Of a DNA stretch of 64,000 nt, positions 8,182-18,204 are shown one piece after another. The stretch is taken from contig CAVSMC010000001.1 of NCBI GenBank assembly GCA_963728935.1, forward strand, positions 2,232,001-2,296,000. The letters are read 5' to 3'. Source of the stretch: CAVSMC01 sp963728935 (GTDB taxonomy: Bacteria; Pseudomonadota; Gammaproteobacteria; Burkholderiales; Casimicrobiaceae). Under the pieces are notes generated by a model. It was given only the letters and a program-made list of their open reading frames with translations. It had not been told where the DNA came from and searched no databases. Numbering within the stretch: the first letter of the stretch is position 1; each line of letters starts with the position of its first letter. The position numbers were made by a program, and so were the translations under genes.

Positions 8182-10065
8182 ATGCCGCGCGTCACTTTCC
8201 ATCCCGATTCACGGACGGTCGACGTGCGCGACGGCGAGCGGTTGCTCACCGCAGCGTGGAAGGCCGGCGTCGGCATCAAATCGGTCTGCGGCGGACACGG
8301 CAAGTGCGGCAGCTGCCTCGTCGAGATCGATGTGGCGACTACCGTCGCGGAGGCGTTGACACCCGTTACGGTGAGCGAGCGCGACCTGCTTCCGAGCGAG
8401 GTCACCGAACGAAGTTATCGACTCGCCTGCCTGTGCGACGTGCATGGCGACGTCGCGCTCTCGGTGCCGCCGGAAAGCCAGGCGGTACGCAACGCGCCGC
8501 GCAAGCCGTACACGGTGACCGATGTCGAGCCGCGGCCGATCGTGTCGCGTGTCTGCGTCGAGGTTCCCGGCGCGTACCAGTCGCCGCAGCGCCCGTTGAC
8601 CGAGCGCATCGGCGCATCGATCGCAAAGTCGCTCGGGCGCAAGTCGATCGAGTTGCCCGTTGGCGTGATCGCCGACTATTCGACACGGCCGGGGTTCGAC
8701 GCGGCACGTGAGGTCACCGCCACCATGTACGCCGAGCGCGACGTAATGGCGTTGCAAGCCGGCCGCACGGATGCGTTGTACGGTGTTGCAATCGACATCG
8801 GCACGACGTCGGTCGTCGCGTTCCTGTGCGATCTCGCGCGCGGGCGCATCGTGTCGATGCGCACGGCGGGCAATCCGCAGGCGATCTACGGCGAGGACGT
8901 GATCTCGCGGATGACGCACATCCAGAAAGACGTCGCCGCGCTTGCCGACATGCGCCGGCTTCTGATCGACGAGCTCAATCGCCTGATAGACGAAGCGGCG
9001 CACGAGGCCGGCGTTGCGCTCGCCGACATCGTCGATGCGGTCGTCGTCGGCAATCCGACGATGCAGCACATCCTGCTCGGCGTGAATCCCGAGCCGCTCG
9101 GCCGCGGGCCGTATTTGCCTGTGTGGGCCGACGGTGTCGAGGTGCACGCCTGCGAGGTCGGGCTCGCCGTGTTGCCGCGCGCGCACGTGTTCGTGTTTCC
9201 GTCGATCGCAGGCTACATCGGCGGCGACACGCTGGCGGCGCTGCTCACGCGCGGTGCCGATTTCTACCGCGGAACGCAGCTTCTGATCGATATCGGCACC
9301 AACGGTGAGGTGGTGCTCGCGCACGACGGCGAGCTCGTTGCGACGTCGTGCGCGACCGGTCCGGTTTACGAGGGTGCGCACATCCGTTGCGGCGTGCGCG
9401 CGGTGCCTGGTGCGATCGAGCGCGTGTGGGTCGATGCGAGCGGCAAGATCAAGAGCGCGGCGATCAAGGAAGCCGATGGCCAGGGCGATCCGCGTCCCGT
9501 CGGCCTCTGCGGGTCCGGCGTGATCTCGAGCGTGGCGGCTTTCGTCGCGAGCGGCCTCGTCGCCGAGGATGGCGCGCTCGCGGAACCCGATCGCCATCCG
9601 CGTCTGCGCGGCAACGCCCACGGCCGCGCGCAGGAGATCGTGCTGGCGACGGCGCCGTTCTCGCGCACCGGACGCGACATCGTGCTCACGCAGCAGGACG
9701 TGCGCAGCGTGCAGCTCGGCAAATCCGCGCTGCGCGCCGGCATCGAGATCCTGCTCGCCGAGCGTGGCGTCACCGGCATCGACCGCATCCATCTCGCCGG
9801 CACGTTCGGAAACCATCTCGAGCCGGAAGACATCCTGCGGATCGGCCTCGTGCCGCCGGTGCCCGTGGAGCGCGTGCGCTCGATCGGCAACGCCGCGGGC
9901 GACGGCGCTCGAATGGCGCTCTTCAACCGCAGCTATCGGCGACGCGCGACGCTGCTCGCGCGGCGCGTAAGCGTGCTCGAGCTTTCGACGCGCGACGACT
10001 TCCAGGACTTGTTCGTCACGCACACGGCGCTGGCGGCGCAGCCGCAAGCGCTCGAGACCGCCTGA
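8182..10065 (+). CDS. Fe-S ASKHA reductive activator of corrinoid protein (RACo/RamA-type)
   Basis: The 627-residue protein has an N-terminal plant-type [2Fe-2S] ferredoxin domain with Cys36, Cys42, Cys45 and Cys83 (motif CGGHGKCGSC), a linker, and a C-terminal ASKHA ATPase-like domain of the DUF4445 type. The phosphate loops are visible as AIDIGTTSVVAF and LIDIGTNGEVVL. Proteins of this kind return the inactive Co(II) form of corrinoid proteins to Co(I) using ATP and low-potential electrons. It is encoded 24 bases after the MeTr gene, which fits one operon. No dedicated electron donor is seen nearby. Confidence 0.93.
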   Translation: MPRVTFHPDSRTVDVRDGERLLTAAWKAGVGIKSVCGGHGKCGSCLVEIDVATTVAEALTPVTVSERDLLPSEVTERSYRLACLCDVHGDVALSVPPESQAVRNAPRKPYTVTDVEPRPIVSRVCVEVPGAYQSPQRPLTERIGASIAKSLGRKSIELPVGVIADYSTRPGFDAAREVTATMYAERDVMALQAGRTDALYGVAIDIGTTSVVAFLCDLARGRIVSMRTAGNPQAIYGEDVISRMTHIQKDVAALADMRRLLIDELNRLIDEAAHEAGVALADIVDAVVVGNPTMQHILLGVNPEPLGRGPYLPVWADGVEVHACEVGLAVLPRAHVFVFPSIAGYIGGDTLAALLTRGADFYRGTQLLIDIGTNGEVVLAHDGELVATSCATGPVYEGAHIRCGVRAVPGAIERVWVDASGKIKSAAIKEADGQGDPRPVGLCGSGVISSVAAFVASGLVAEDGALAEPDRHPRLRGNAHGRAQEIVLATAPFSRTGRDIVLTQQDVRSVQLGKSALRAGIEILLAERGVTGIDRIHLAGTFGNHLEPEDILRIGLVPPVPVERVRSIGNAAGDGARMALFNRSYRRRATLLARRVSVLELSTRDDFQDLFVTHTALAAQPQALETA

Positions 10066-10077
10066 CCGGGGAACGTC

Positions 10078-11505
10078 ATGCTCGCAATGAGACGATGGGC
10101 AGTGCGGCACGCGGGATTGATGGAGCGTGCGTACGATGGCGTGGCCGCTGCGCTTCGAGCGACGCGGCCGCTCGCGCGCGTCGTCGGCATCAAGCGCTTG
10201 GAAAGGCCCGTTACCGCGATCGAGCGCGCGGTGAAGGGTGCGCTGTTCGACTGCCAAATGTGCGGCCGCTGCGTGCTTTCCGCGAACGGCATGGCGTGCC
10301 CGATGAACTGTCCGAAGAACGTGCGCAACGGCCCGTGCGGCGGCGTGCGTCCCGACGGCATGTGCGAGGTGAAGCCCGATATGCGCTGCGTGGGCCTCGA
10401 AGGATGGCGCGGCGCTGCGCGCACCGCAGCGCATCGTCTGGCGGACGTGCCGACCGCGCCCGCCGAGCACAACCTTGCCGGACGCTCGACGTGGCTGCCG
10501 CTGATCACCGGCGAGAAGCCGGCGACGTGCGTCACCTTCGACGCACCCGTACAGCCGTCCGGCAGCAAGCTCGAAGCGCTGTTGGCGAGCGGCGCGTTCG
10601 TCGTCACCGCGGAATTTGCGCCACCCGATTCCGCCAATCCCGCCGACGTGATGCCGCGCCTCGATCCGTTCCGCGGCTGCGTCGACGCGTTGAACATCAC
10701 CGACGCGTCGGGCGCGAACTGCCACATGTCGAGCCTCGCCGTTTCGGTGCTGCTGATGCAGGCGGGCTGCGAACCGGTGATGCAGATCGCGTGCCGCGAC
10801 CGCAACCGCATCGCGATCCAGGGCGATCTTCTCGGCGCCGCGGCGCTCGGCGTGCGCAACGTGCTGTGCATCACCGGCGATCACGTCGGCAACGGTGACC
10901 ACCCGGGCGCGAAGCACGTCGGCGACCTCGACAGCGTCACGCTGCTCGCCACCGCGCGCAAGATGCGCGACGCGGGCGAGTTCCTGTCGGGGCGCAAGCT
11001 CGCGCACGCGCCGCGGCTGTTTCTCGGCGCCGCCGGCAATCCGTTGTCCGCGGCGACCGAATTGCGGATCGACCGGCTGCGGCGCAAGATCGCCGCCGGC
11101 GCGCAGTTCGTGCAGACGCAATACTGTTTCGATCTCGATGGGCTCGAGCGCTTCATGGACCTCGCGCGCGCCGAAGGCCTGGACAAAGCCGTGCATATCA
11201 TCGTCGGTGTCGGTCCGATCGCGTCGGCGAAGACTGCCCGCTGGATGCGCTCGAACGTTCCCGGCGTGCAAATCCCCGACTGGGTCATCGCGCGTCTCGA
11301 AAACGCCTCCGACCCGAAAGAGGAAGGCCGGCGCCTCTGCGTCGAGCTCCTCCGCGGCGTCCGCGAGATCCCCGGCATCGCGGGCGTCCACCTGATGGCC
11401 TATCGGCAGGAGAAGACGGTGAGCTCGATCGTCGCCGAATCCGGCGTGCTCGCCGGTCGTGTACCGCTGTTTGCCGCCGCGGCGCCGATGCCGCAGCGCG
11501 CCTGA
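10078..11505 (+). CDS. Methylenetetrahydrofolate reductase with N-terminal MetV-like Cys domain
   Basis: The 475-residue protein fuses two modules. The N-terminal part carries eight closely spaced Cys (59, 62, 65, 74, 78, 87, 96, 104; for example DCQMCGRC and GPCGG), matching the MTHFR_C/MetV zinc or Fe-S domain. The C-terminal part from about 175 is a MetF-like barrel with CRDRNRIAIQGDLLGA and NVLCITGDH. In acetogens MetV and MetF are separate polypeptides; here MetV is placed first. It would interconvert methyl-THF and methylene-THF, oxidising methyl groups in a demethylation pathway. It is 12 bases downstream of the activator gene. Confidence 0.88.
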   Translation: MLAMRRWAVRHAGLMERAYDGVAAALRATRPLARVVGIKRLERPVTAIERAVKGALFDCQMCGRCVLSANGMACPMNCPKNVRNGPCGGVRPDGMCEVKPDMRCVGLEGWRGAARTAAHRLADVPTAPAEHNLAGRSTWLPLITGEKPATCVTFDAPVQPSGSKLEALLASGAFVVTAEFAPPDSANPADVMPRLDPFRGCVDALNITDASGANCHMSSLAVSVLLMQAGCEPVMQIACRDRNRIAIQGDLLGAAALGVRNVLCITGDHVGNGDHPGAKHVGDLDSVTLLATARKMRDAGEFLSGRKLAHAPRLFLGAAGNPLSAATELRIDRLRRKIAAGAQFVQTQYCFDLDGLERFMDLARAEGLDKAVHIIVGVGPIASAKTARWMRSNVPGVQIPDWVIARLENASDPKEEGRRLCVELLRGVREIPGIAGVHLMAYRQEKTVSSIVAESGVLAGRVPLFAAAAPMPQRA

Positions 11506-11520
11506 CGGAGGGTGAACGCC

Positions 11521-12267
11521 ATGGACGATGCCGCGACGTCGCGCCCCACCGTTGTCATCTCGTGCAAGGTGCTCGAGGACCTGCTCGGCAAGCGGCTGCC
11601 CGCGGGCACGCCGGCCGTGTGGCTCGACGTGATGCTGCACAATTCGCCGAAGAAGCTCGGCGCCGCGCTGCAGGAGCAGATCGACGCGATCGCCAAGCCG
11701 AGCTTCATCATCGTGGGCTACGGGCTGTGCGGCAACGGGCTGGTCGGCGTCAAGGCGCGAGCGCACACGCTGATCATTCCGCGCACGCACGACTGCGTCG
11801 CGATCTTCCTCGGCTCGCACCAGCGCTACGTGCAGCGCTTCTTCGCCAGTCCTAACACGTACTATCTCACCAAAGGCTGGATCGACGCGCGCGACGAGCC
11901 GCTGTCCGACTACTACGATTACGTGAAAGAGTTCGACGAGGAGACCGCCGACTACTTGTTCGAGATGAAGTACAAGAACTATCGCAAGATCTGCCTCGTC
12001 GGCTTCTCGCAGCAGGAGCTCGACGACTATCGCGCGCAGGCGAGCGCGGTCGCCGACTTCATGGACAAGCGCTTCGGCAACGTCGTGCTCGAGGAAACGC
12101 TCGGCTCGACGGCGCTGATCGAGACGCTGGTGAAGATGGGCGGGCAGCCCGTCGACGATGAGGAGTTCGTCGTCGTGAAGCCCGGCGACGAAATCTCGAT
12201 GGACCTCTTCATGCGCAGCGGCGAGCCCGCGCCGCAGCCGATGGCGCGCGGCGAGAAGGCCGCGTAA
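11521..12267 (+). CDS. DUF1638 protein of corrinoid methyltransferase clusters
   Basis: The 248-residue protein shows the DUF1638 pattern: an N-terminal strand ISCKVLEDLL, a central GYGLCGNGLVG loop, PRTHDCVAIFLGS, and TYYLTKGW. The start at 11521 has GGAGGG at a good distance; GTG 11512 is a worse alternative. The family often accompanies corrinoid methyltransferases, and its role is not established. It closes the methyl-transfer operon here, sixteen bases after the reductase gene. The His and Cys residues could bind a metal, but this is only a suggestion. Confidence 0.85.
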   Translation: MDDAATSRPTVVISCKVLEDLLGKRLPAGTPAVWLDVMLHNSPKKLGAALQEQIDAIAKPSFIIVGYGLCGNGLVGVKARAHTLIIPRTHDCVAIFLGSHQRYVQRFFASPNTYYLTKGWIDARDEPLSDYYDYVKEFDEETADYLFEMKYKNYRKICLVGFSQQELDDYRAQASAVADFMDKRFGNVVLEETLGSTALIETLVKMGGQPVDDEEFVVVKPGDEISMDLFMRSGEPAPQPMARGEKAA

Positions 12268-12367
12268 AGCGCCCGCCCGCGCTGCTGGACGACAGCGCGC
12301 TCTGCTTACATCATACGCAGCATCGAAGGCTCGCCCATTACTCGGGCGTATGCCGCAGGAGACCGAC

Positions 12368-13267
12368 ATGACGCCCGAACAAGTGCTCGCCCATCCGGCG
12401 CGCGTGCTTACCCAGTCGCAACGCGAGTTCTACTTCAGCGAAGGCTATCTTCTGCTTCCCGGCATCGTTCCAGCGCAGTGGATCGACCGCCTGCGCGCTG
12501 CGACCGACGAGCTCATCGAGCGCAGCCGCAAGGTCGCGAAGTCGGACGCGGTGTGGGACCTGGAGCCCGACCACCGCGCGGATGCGCCGCGGTTGCGCCG
12601 CGTGTCGGCTCCCGTCGACCAGCATCCTGCGTACTGGGAGTACATCTCGCAGTCGCTGGTGGGCGACATCGTCGCCGACCTCGTCGGACCGGACGTCAAG
12701 TTCCATCACTCGAAGCTCAACTTCAAGTGGGCGCGCGGCGGCGAGGAGGTGAAGTGGCACTACGACATCTCGTTCTGGCCGCACACGAACTACTCGCCGT
12801 TGACCGTCGGCACGTATATCTACGATTGCGCCATGGACCAGGCGCCGCTGCAAGTTCTGCCGAGGAGCCATCTGATCGATCCGATGTTCACGCAATACGA
12901 CGAGCAAGGGCGCTGGACAGGGTGCTTGCGCGAGTCCGACGTCGCGAAGCTCGACCTCTCGAAGGCGGTGGCCTTGCCGGGACCCCCCGGATCGTTGACG
13001 CTGCACAACTGCCGCATGTTGCATTATTCGGCGAAGAACAGATCCGATCTCGGCCGTCCGTTGCTGCTCTACGCATTGAGCTCGGCGGACGCGTTTCCGT
13101 ACACCGTCAATCCGATCCGCTCGAGCAGGGACCAGGCGATCATCCGCGGCCGGCCGGCGCAATGGGCGCACCATGATCCGCGGCCGTGCCTGATGCCGCC
13201 CGACTGGTCGCGCGGCTACACGTCGATCTTCGCGTTGCAGCAGGAAGAGGTGGCCGCTTCGATGTAG
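12368..13267 (+). CDS. Phytanoyl-CoA dioxygenase family protein
   Basis: The 299-residue protein is a PhyH-type Fe(II)/2-oxoglutarate oxygenase. WHYDISFWPH gives the His-X-Asp pair, the second His is in LHNCRMLHYSA, and the RSDLGRPLL Arg is a candidate 2-oxoglutarate ligand. I chose ATG 12368 because GCAGGAG precedes it; ATG 12350 is in frame but lacks a site. It follows the corrinoid operon by 100 bases and mirrors the partial PhyH gene at the left edge, so both may act on the same or related compounds. A TTACATCATAC element upstream resembles the operon 11-mer only loosely. Confidence 0.88.
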   Translation: MTPEQVLAHPARVLTQSQREFYFSEGYLLLPGIVPAQWIDRLRAATDELIERSRKVAKSDAVWDLEPDHRADAPRLRRVSAPVDQHPAYWEYISQSLVGDIVADLVGPDVKFHHSKLNFKWARGGEEVKWHYDISFWPHTNYSPLTVGTYIYDCAMDQAPLQVLPRSHLIDPMFTQYDEQGRWTGCLRESDVAKLDLSKAVALPGPPGSLTLHNCRMLHYSAKNRSDLGRPLLLYALSSADAFPYTVNPIRSSRDQAIIRGRPAQWAHHDPRPCLMPPDWSRGYTSIFALQQEEVAASM

Positions 13268-13465
13268 CGATTGCGAATCGTTTGCGCGGCCTTTTGCACC
13301 GCCGCCTTCAAAGGTTGATCCTGCTCAACCCGACCCCCTTCGGGGCAGGCGCACCATAACGCTCACGAGAAGAGCGCGCATTCGCGCCCCTGTCGCGTTG
13401 CGCCGCCGGGCCGAACGTGCGCGTTTGTTTTGGACGCGACGCCGGTCGGGTCGAAGGAACAACAA

Positions 13466-14566
13466 ATGATGAAGGCGCTTGTCCTGCCTTCGCCGGGAGC
13501 CTTCGAGGTCCGGGAAGTTCCCGTTCCGAAGCCGGGTCCGCACGAAGTGCTGTGTCGTATACGCGGCGTCGCGATCTGCGGCAGCGACCCCGAAATCATC
13601 CGCGGCGGACTCGCCGGCATATGGCCGCCGTCTTACCCGTTCATCCCGGGTCACGAATGGTCGGGTGAGGTGGTCGAGATCGGCGACGGCGTTCTCGATT
13701 TCAAGCCCGGCGACGCGGTCGCCGGCGAAGCGCACAAGGGCTGCGGCTACTGTCGCAACTGCCTGCAAGGTCGCTACAACCTCTGCGAGAACTACGGCCG
13801 ACGCGAGACCGGTCACCGTCATTACGGCTTCGTTTCGCAGGGTGCGTACGCGCAATACAACGTCTATTCGATCCGCAGCATCAATCATCTGCCGCCGGCG
13901 GTGTCCTTTCGAGAGGGAGCGTTAGTCGACACCGCCGGCGTGACGCTGCACGGGATGGAGCTCACCGGCATCACGCCCGGCGGCACGGTTGCCGTCATCG
14001 GGCCGGGCCCGATCGGGCTCATCGCCATGCGCTTCGCGAAGGCGCTCGGTGCGGCGCGCGTGATCGTCGTCGGCCGCGGCGCGCGACTCGAAGCGGCGGC
14101 GGCGAAAGGCGCCGACGCGGTGGTGAACTTCGCGAAGGACGAGCCGGTGAAAGCGGTTCGCGATCTCACCGGTGCGCTCGGCGTCGACGAGGCATTCGAA
14201 TGCTCCGGCGCGCCCGGCACGTTCGCACAGGCGGTGCGCATGGTGCGCAAGGGCGGCAAGGTCGGACTGCTCGGCGTGCCGCCCGACACCGTTCGCGAAG
14301 AGCTGCCGTTCAAGTACATCGTGCACAACGAGATCGCGATATTCGGATCGCGCGCGAATCCGAACGTCTCGCGCAAGATCATCGACATGATCGCCTCCGG
14401 CCACATCGTGGTGAAGGATCTGGTGACGCACACGTTTCCGCTCGAGGAGTTCGGCAAGGGCCTCGACACGTTCGTCAACCGTCGCGATGGCGTGATCAAA
14501 GTCGTGATCGAGCCCAATGGCGCGGAGCATGGCGATCCACTCGACCCGCCGAGGTGGCATCACTGA
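13466..14566 (+). CDS. Zinc-dependent medium-chain alcohol dehydrogenase
   Basis: The 366-residue protein is an MDR dehydrogenase of the threonine/sorbitol dehydrogenase type. The catalytic zinc site is visible (ICGSDPE, GHEWSGEV), as are four structural-zinc Cys (GCGYCRNCLQGRYNLC) and a nucleotide-binding motif GPGPIGL. GAAGGA precedes ATG 13466; ATG 13469 is the adjacent alternative. It heads the sugar ABC operon and probably oxidises a sugar, polyol or its derivative using NAD. Exact substrate is unknown. Confidence 0.9.
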   Translation: MMKALVLPSPGAFEVREVPVPKPGPHEVLCRIRGVAICGSDPEIIRGGLAGIWPPSYPFIPGHEWSGEVVEIGDGVLDFKPGDAVAGEAHKGCGYCRNCLQGRYNLCENYGRRETGHRHYGFVSQGAYAQYNVYSIRSINHLPPAVSFREGALVDTAGVTLHGMELTGITPGGTVAVIGPGPIGLIAMRFAKALGAARVIVVGRGARLEAAAAKGADAVVNFAKDEPVKAVRDLTGALGVDEAFECSGAPGTFAQAVRMVRKGGKVGLLGVPPDTVREELPFKYIVHNEIAIFGSRANPNVSRKIIDMIASGHIVVKDLVTHTFPLEEFGKGLDTFVNRRDGVIKVVIEPNGAEHGDPLDPPRWHH

Positions 14567-14647
14567 AGCGATCGAGATGTGATCGCAACGGATAGTTGGA
14601 AAGGTGGAGCCGGGTCCGCCTGCAAAGGGCGAGAAATCCGGTTGCAG

Positions 14648-15721
<1,074 letters not shown>

Positions 15722-15761
15722 CGTGGTCGCTCAAGTGTTCATCGACAATCGGGAGACTGAG

Positions 15762-17075
15762 ATGAAGAAATGGAACATGACCCGGACGTTGTCTTCGCTG
15801 GCGACGGCCGTGGTGCTGACGCTGATCGCGGGAGGGACGGCCGCGGCGGCGGACGTGCCGGCCGGCTTTCCGAAAGATCCGGTCACCATCGAGATCTGGT
15901 GGCACGAGTACGGCCCGTTCACGGCGTACATGAAGGAGCTGATCGAGTCGTACAAGAAGGTGCGGCCGAACGTGACGATCAATCCGGTGATCACGTCGTC
16001 GGGCGACATCAACCAGAAGCTCACCGTCGCACTGGCTACCGGCACCGGCCCGGACATCATGGACCAGGACGCGTCGTTCTACGAGCTCTATTACGCGAAG
16101 GGCGTGCTCGAGCCGCTCAATCTCGACGTGTTCGGCGCGAAGAGCTACGACGAGCTCATCGCGCGCTACACGCCGGGCGGCATCGCCGCGGGCACGTTCG
16201 GCGGCAAGGTGTACGCGCTGCCGTATCAGGGCAATTCGATGAGCCTGTTCCTCAACAACAAGGCGTTCGCTGCCGCGGGTCTCGACGTCGTGAAGGATGC
16301 GCCGAAGACGTGGACCGACATGATCGCGCTGGGGCCGAAGCTCAAGAAAGTGCAGGGCACGCGCACCGTGCAGAAGGCGTTCGACTTCCCGTATCACAGC
16401 CCGCGTTGGGAAATGCAGATGTTCCAGCCGCTGGTCGAGCAGTTCGGCGGCAAGCTCTTGAGCGACGACGGCAAGACGGCGCGCGTCAACAGCCCCGAGG
16501 CGGTCAAAGCGCTGGCGTTGTGGCGTGACGTGACGAAGGCGACCGGCGACCCGAAGACGACGATGAACACGCCGAGCAATCCGAACCAGGACTTCATCGA
16601 CGGGCGCACGGCGATGTGGGTCACGGGCCCGTGGGCGACGTCGCAAATCCGGCAGTCGGCGATCAAGGACGGCTTCACCGTCGTGTCGTATCCGCAGGTC
16701 AATCCCGCGAAGCCGCACACGATCGTCTACGGCTGGATGTGGGGCGTGAACAAGGCGAAGCCGGCGGCGCAGAAAGTGGTCGCGTGGGACTTCGTCCGCT
16801 ACATGCTGTCGAAGCCCGACGAGTGGCTCGCCAAGGTCGCGTTCGTGCAGCCGGTGAAGGGCGTGAACGAGACGGCGGTCGCCAAGAGCTTCCCGTTCTT
16901 CGACGTTCACATGAAGGATGTCGCCACGGCGTCGTGGTACATCCGCTCCGAGTTCACCAACGAGATCGGCCAGGCGGTCGGCCGCGCGATCGAGCGCACC
17001 GTCTATGACGGCGTCGATCCCAAGGCTTCTCTCGATCAAGCGCAAGCGGAGATCGACAGAGTCTTGAAGCAATAG
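15762..17075 (+). CDS. Sugar ABC transporter substrate-binding protein
   Basis: The 437-residue protein has a Sec signal peptide (KKWNMTRTLSSLATAVVLTL, then GGTAAAA) and the cluster B solute-binding fold. VTIEIWWHEYGPF at the mature N-terminus and ATGTGPDIMDQDASF, GRTAMWVTGPWA and GWMWGVNKAKP are family landmarks. It supplies substrate to the permease pair. A hairpin between this gene and the next (17087-17117) may hold its transcript level above that of the permeases. The ligand is probably a mono- or disaccharide or polyol; sequence alone does not decide. Confidence 0.92.
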   Translation: MKKWNMTRTLSSLATAVVLTLIAGGTAAAADVPAGFPKDPVTIEIWWHEYGPFTAYMKELIESYKKVRPNVTINPVITSSGDINQKLTVALATGTGPDIMDQDASFYELYYAKGVLEPLNLDVFGAKSYDELIARYTPGGIAAGTFGGKVYALPYQGNSMSLFLNNKAFAAAGLDVVKDAPKTWTDMIALGPKLKKVQGTRTVQKAFDFPYHSPRWEMQMFQPLVEQFGGKLLSDDGKTARVNSPEAVKALALWRDVTKATGDPKTTMNTPSNPNQDFIDGRTAMWVTGPWATSQIRQSAIKDGFTVVSYPQVNPAKPHTIVYGWMWGVNKAKPAAQKVVAWDFVRYMLSKPDEWLAKVAFVQPVKGVNETAVAKSFPFFDVHMKDVATASWYIRSEFTNEIGQAVGRAIERTVYDGVDPKASLDQAQAEIDRVLKQ

Positions 17076-17086
17076 GGGAGCGAGGC

Positions 17087-17117
17087 GGGGGCGCAGGCGG
17101 TTCAAGCCTGCGCTCCT
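17087..17117 (+). promoter_or_regulatory. Intercistronic hairpin after the sugar-binding protein gene
   Basis: GCGCAGGC (17091-17098) pairs perfectly with GCCTGCGC (17106-17113) over a seven-base loop, and flanking GGGG/TCCT extends the stem to about twelve pairs including G-T pairs. No U-tract follows, so it is better read as an mRNA-stabilising or partial attenuating structure than as a full terminator. Confidence 0.55.
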
Positions 17118-17131
17118 TGCCCCGATACGCA

Positions 17132-18088
17132 GTGTCGAACGTGCCGTCCACGCAGCAGGTCTGGTTGCCGTCGACCGCTCGCGTCGAGCGCACGCCGGCG
17201 CGGCGGCGAAGGCGGTGGAGCCTTGCGTCGAAGCAGGCGGCGTTCGGCATCGCGATCATCCTGCCGACGCTCGCGATCCTCGCGATCTTCCGCTTCCTGC
17301 CGATGGTCCAGGCGCTGTATCTCAGCCTGACCTCGTACGATCTCGTTCACCCGCCGAAGTTCGTCGGTCTCGCCAACTTCGCGAGCCTGTTGCAGGATCC
17401 GCTGTTCCTCAAGTCGGCACGGGTGTCGCTCACCTACGTGCTGTTCAGCGTCGTGCCGGTGCTGCCGTTGTCGCTCGGTCTCGCCGTGCTGTTCAACCGC
17501 AGCCTGCTCATCAAGAACCTGCTGCGCTCGGCGATCTTCATGCCGGTCGTCATGCCGGCCGTCGTGATGGCGGTCGTCTGGACGTTCATGTACCAGCAGG
17601 ACGGCGTGATCAATACCATCCTCGGCTGGTTCGACATCGATCCGGTGCCGTGGCTTCGCAGCAGCGCGACGTCGCTGTGGGCGGTGATCCTGATCGGCAT
17701 CTGGCGCGCGACGCCGTACTACATGGTGATCTTCCTCGCCGGGCTGCAGGCGATACCGGCCGACTACTACGACGCGGCGAAGATCGACGGCGCCGGTAGC
17801 TGGGCGGCGTTTCGCCACATCACGCTGCCGTTGCTGAAGCCCACGCTGCTGCTCGTGATCGTGATGAACGTCATCGTCGCGATGAAGGTGTTCGCGGTGC
17901 CAATGATCATGACCGGCGGCGGACCGGCCGACTCGACACGCGTGCTGCCGCTGTTCATCTACCAAACGGCGTTCGAGTTCTTCGACATGGGGCGCGCCGC
18001 GGCGATGAGCGTGTTCCTGTTCGTCGCCGTCATGCTGTTCTCGTTCGTGCAGGTCCGCATGTTCACGCAACGGGACGAGTCGCGATGA
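17132..18088 (+). CDS. Sugar ABC transporter permease (MalF/UgpA type)
   Basis: The 318-residue protein has six predicted membrane segments and the EAA-type loop YYDAAKIDGAGSWAAFRHITLPLLKP that contacts the ATPase (motif at about two thirds of the length). The likely start is GTG 17132; an in-frame TTG at 17117 is inside the hairpin stem. It forms the translocation pore with the next gene. The coding end is followed by a single 119-bp REP-like element rather than directly by the next permease. Confidence 0.9.
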   Translation: MSNVPSTQQVWLPSTARVERTPARRRRRWSLASKQAAFGIAIILPTLAILAIFRFLPMVQALYLSLTSYDLVHPPKFVGLANFASLLQDPLFLKSARVSLTYVLFSVVPVLPLSLGLAVLFNRSLLIKNLLRSAIFMPVVMPAVVMAVVWTFMYQQDGVINTILGWFDIDPVPWLRSSATSLWAVILIGIWRATPYYMVIFLAGLQAIPADYYDAAKIDGAGSWAAFRHITLPLLKPTLLLVIVMNVIVAMKVFAVPMIMTGGGPADSTRVLPLFIYQTAFEFFDMGRAAAMSVFLFVAVMLFSFVQVRMFTQRDESR

Positions 18089-18204
18089 GTTCGCGACCGC
18101 ATGCCGTCATTCCCGCGAACGCGGGAATCCGGCGTCGTTTCGACTACTGGCGCGAGGGACGGTTGAGGACGCTGGGTCCCCGCGTTCGCGGGGACGACGA
18201 ACAG
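18086..18204 (+). repeat. Single 119-bp REP-like element with two palindromes
   Basis: The element separates the two sugar permease genes. Palindrome 1 is ATTCCCGC-GAAC-GCGGGAAT (18109-18128) and palindrome 2 is GTCCCCGCG-TT-CGCGGGGAC (18176-18195). The distance between palindrome starts is 67 bases, the same as in the array at 46.7-47.8 kb. TGAG occurs at both borders, 119 bases apart: once in the upstream stop context (18086) and once in the downstream start context (18205). The GGGGA of palindrome 2 lies where the next gene needs a ribosome binding site. Confidence 0.85.

Noticed and set aside
8209..12369. Long minus-strand open frame of 1386 residues
   Set aside because: It is a GC-driven shadow antisense to the reactivator, MTHFR and DUF1638 genes, all of which have clear family motifs.
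17117..17131. TTG start of the first sugar permease
   Set aside because: It lies inside the hairpin stem; GTG 17132 gives a normal N-terminus.
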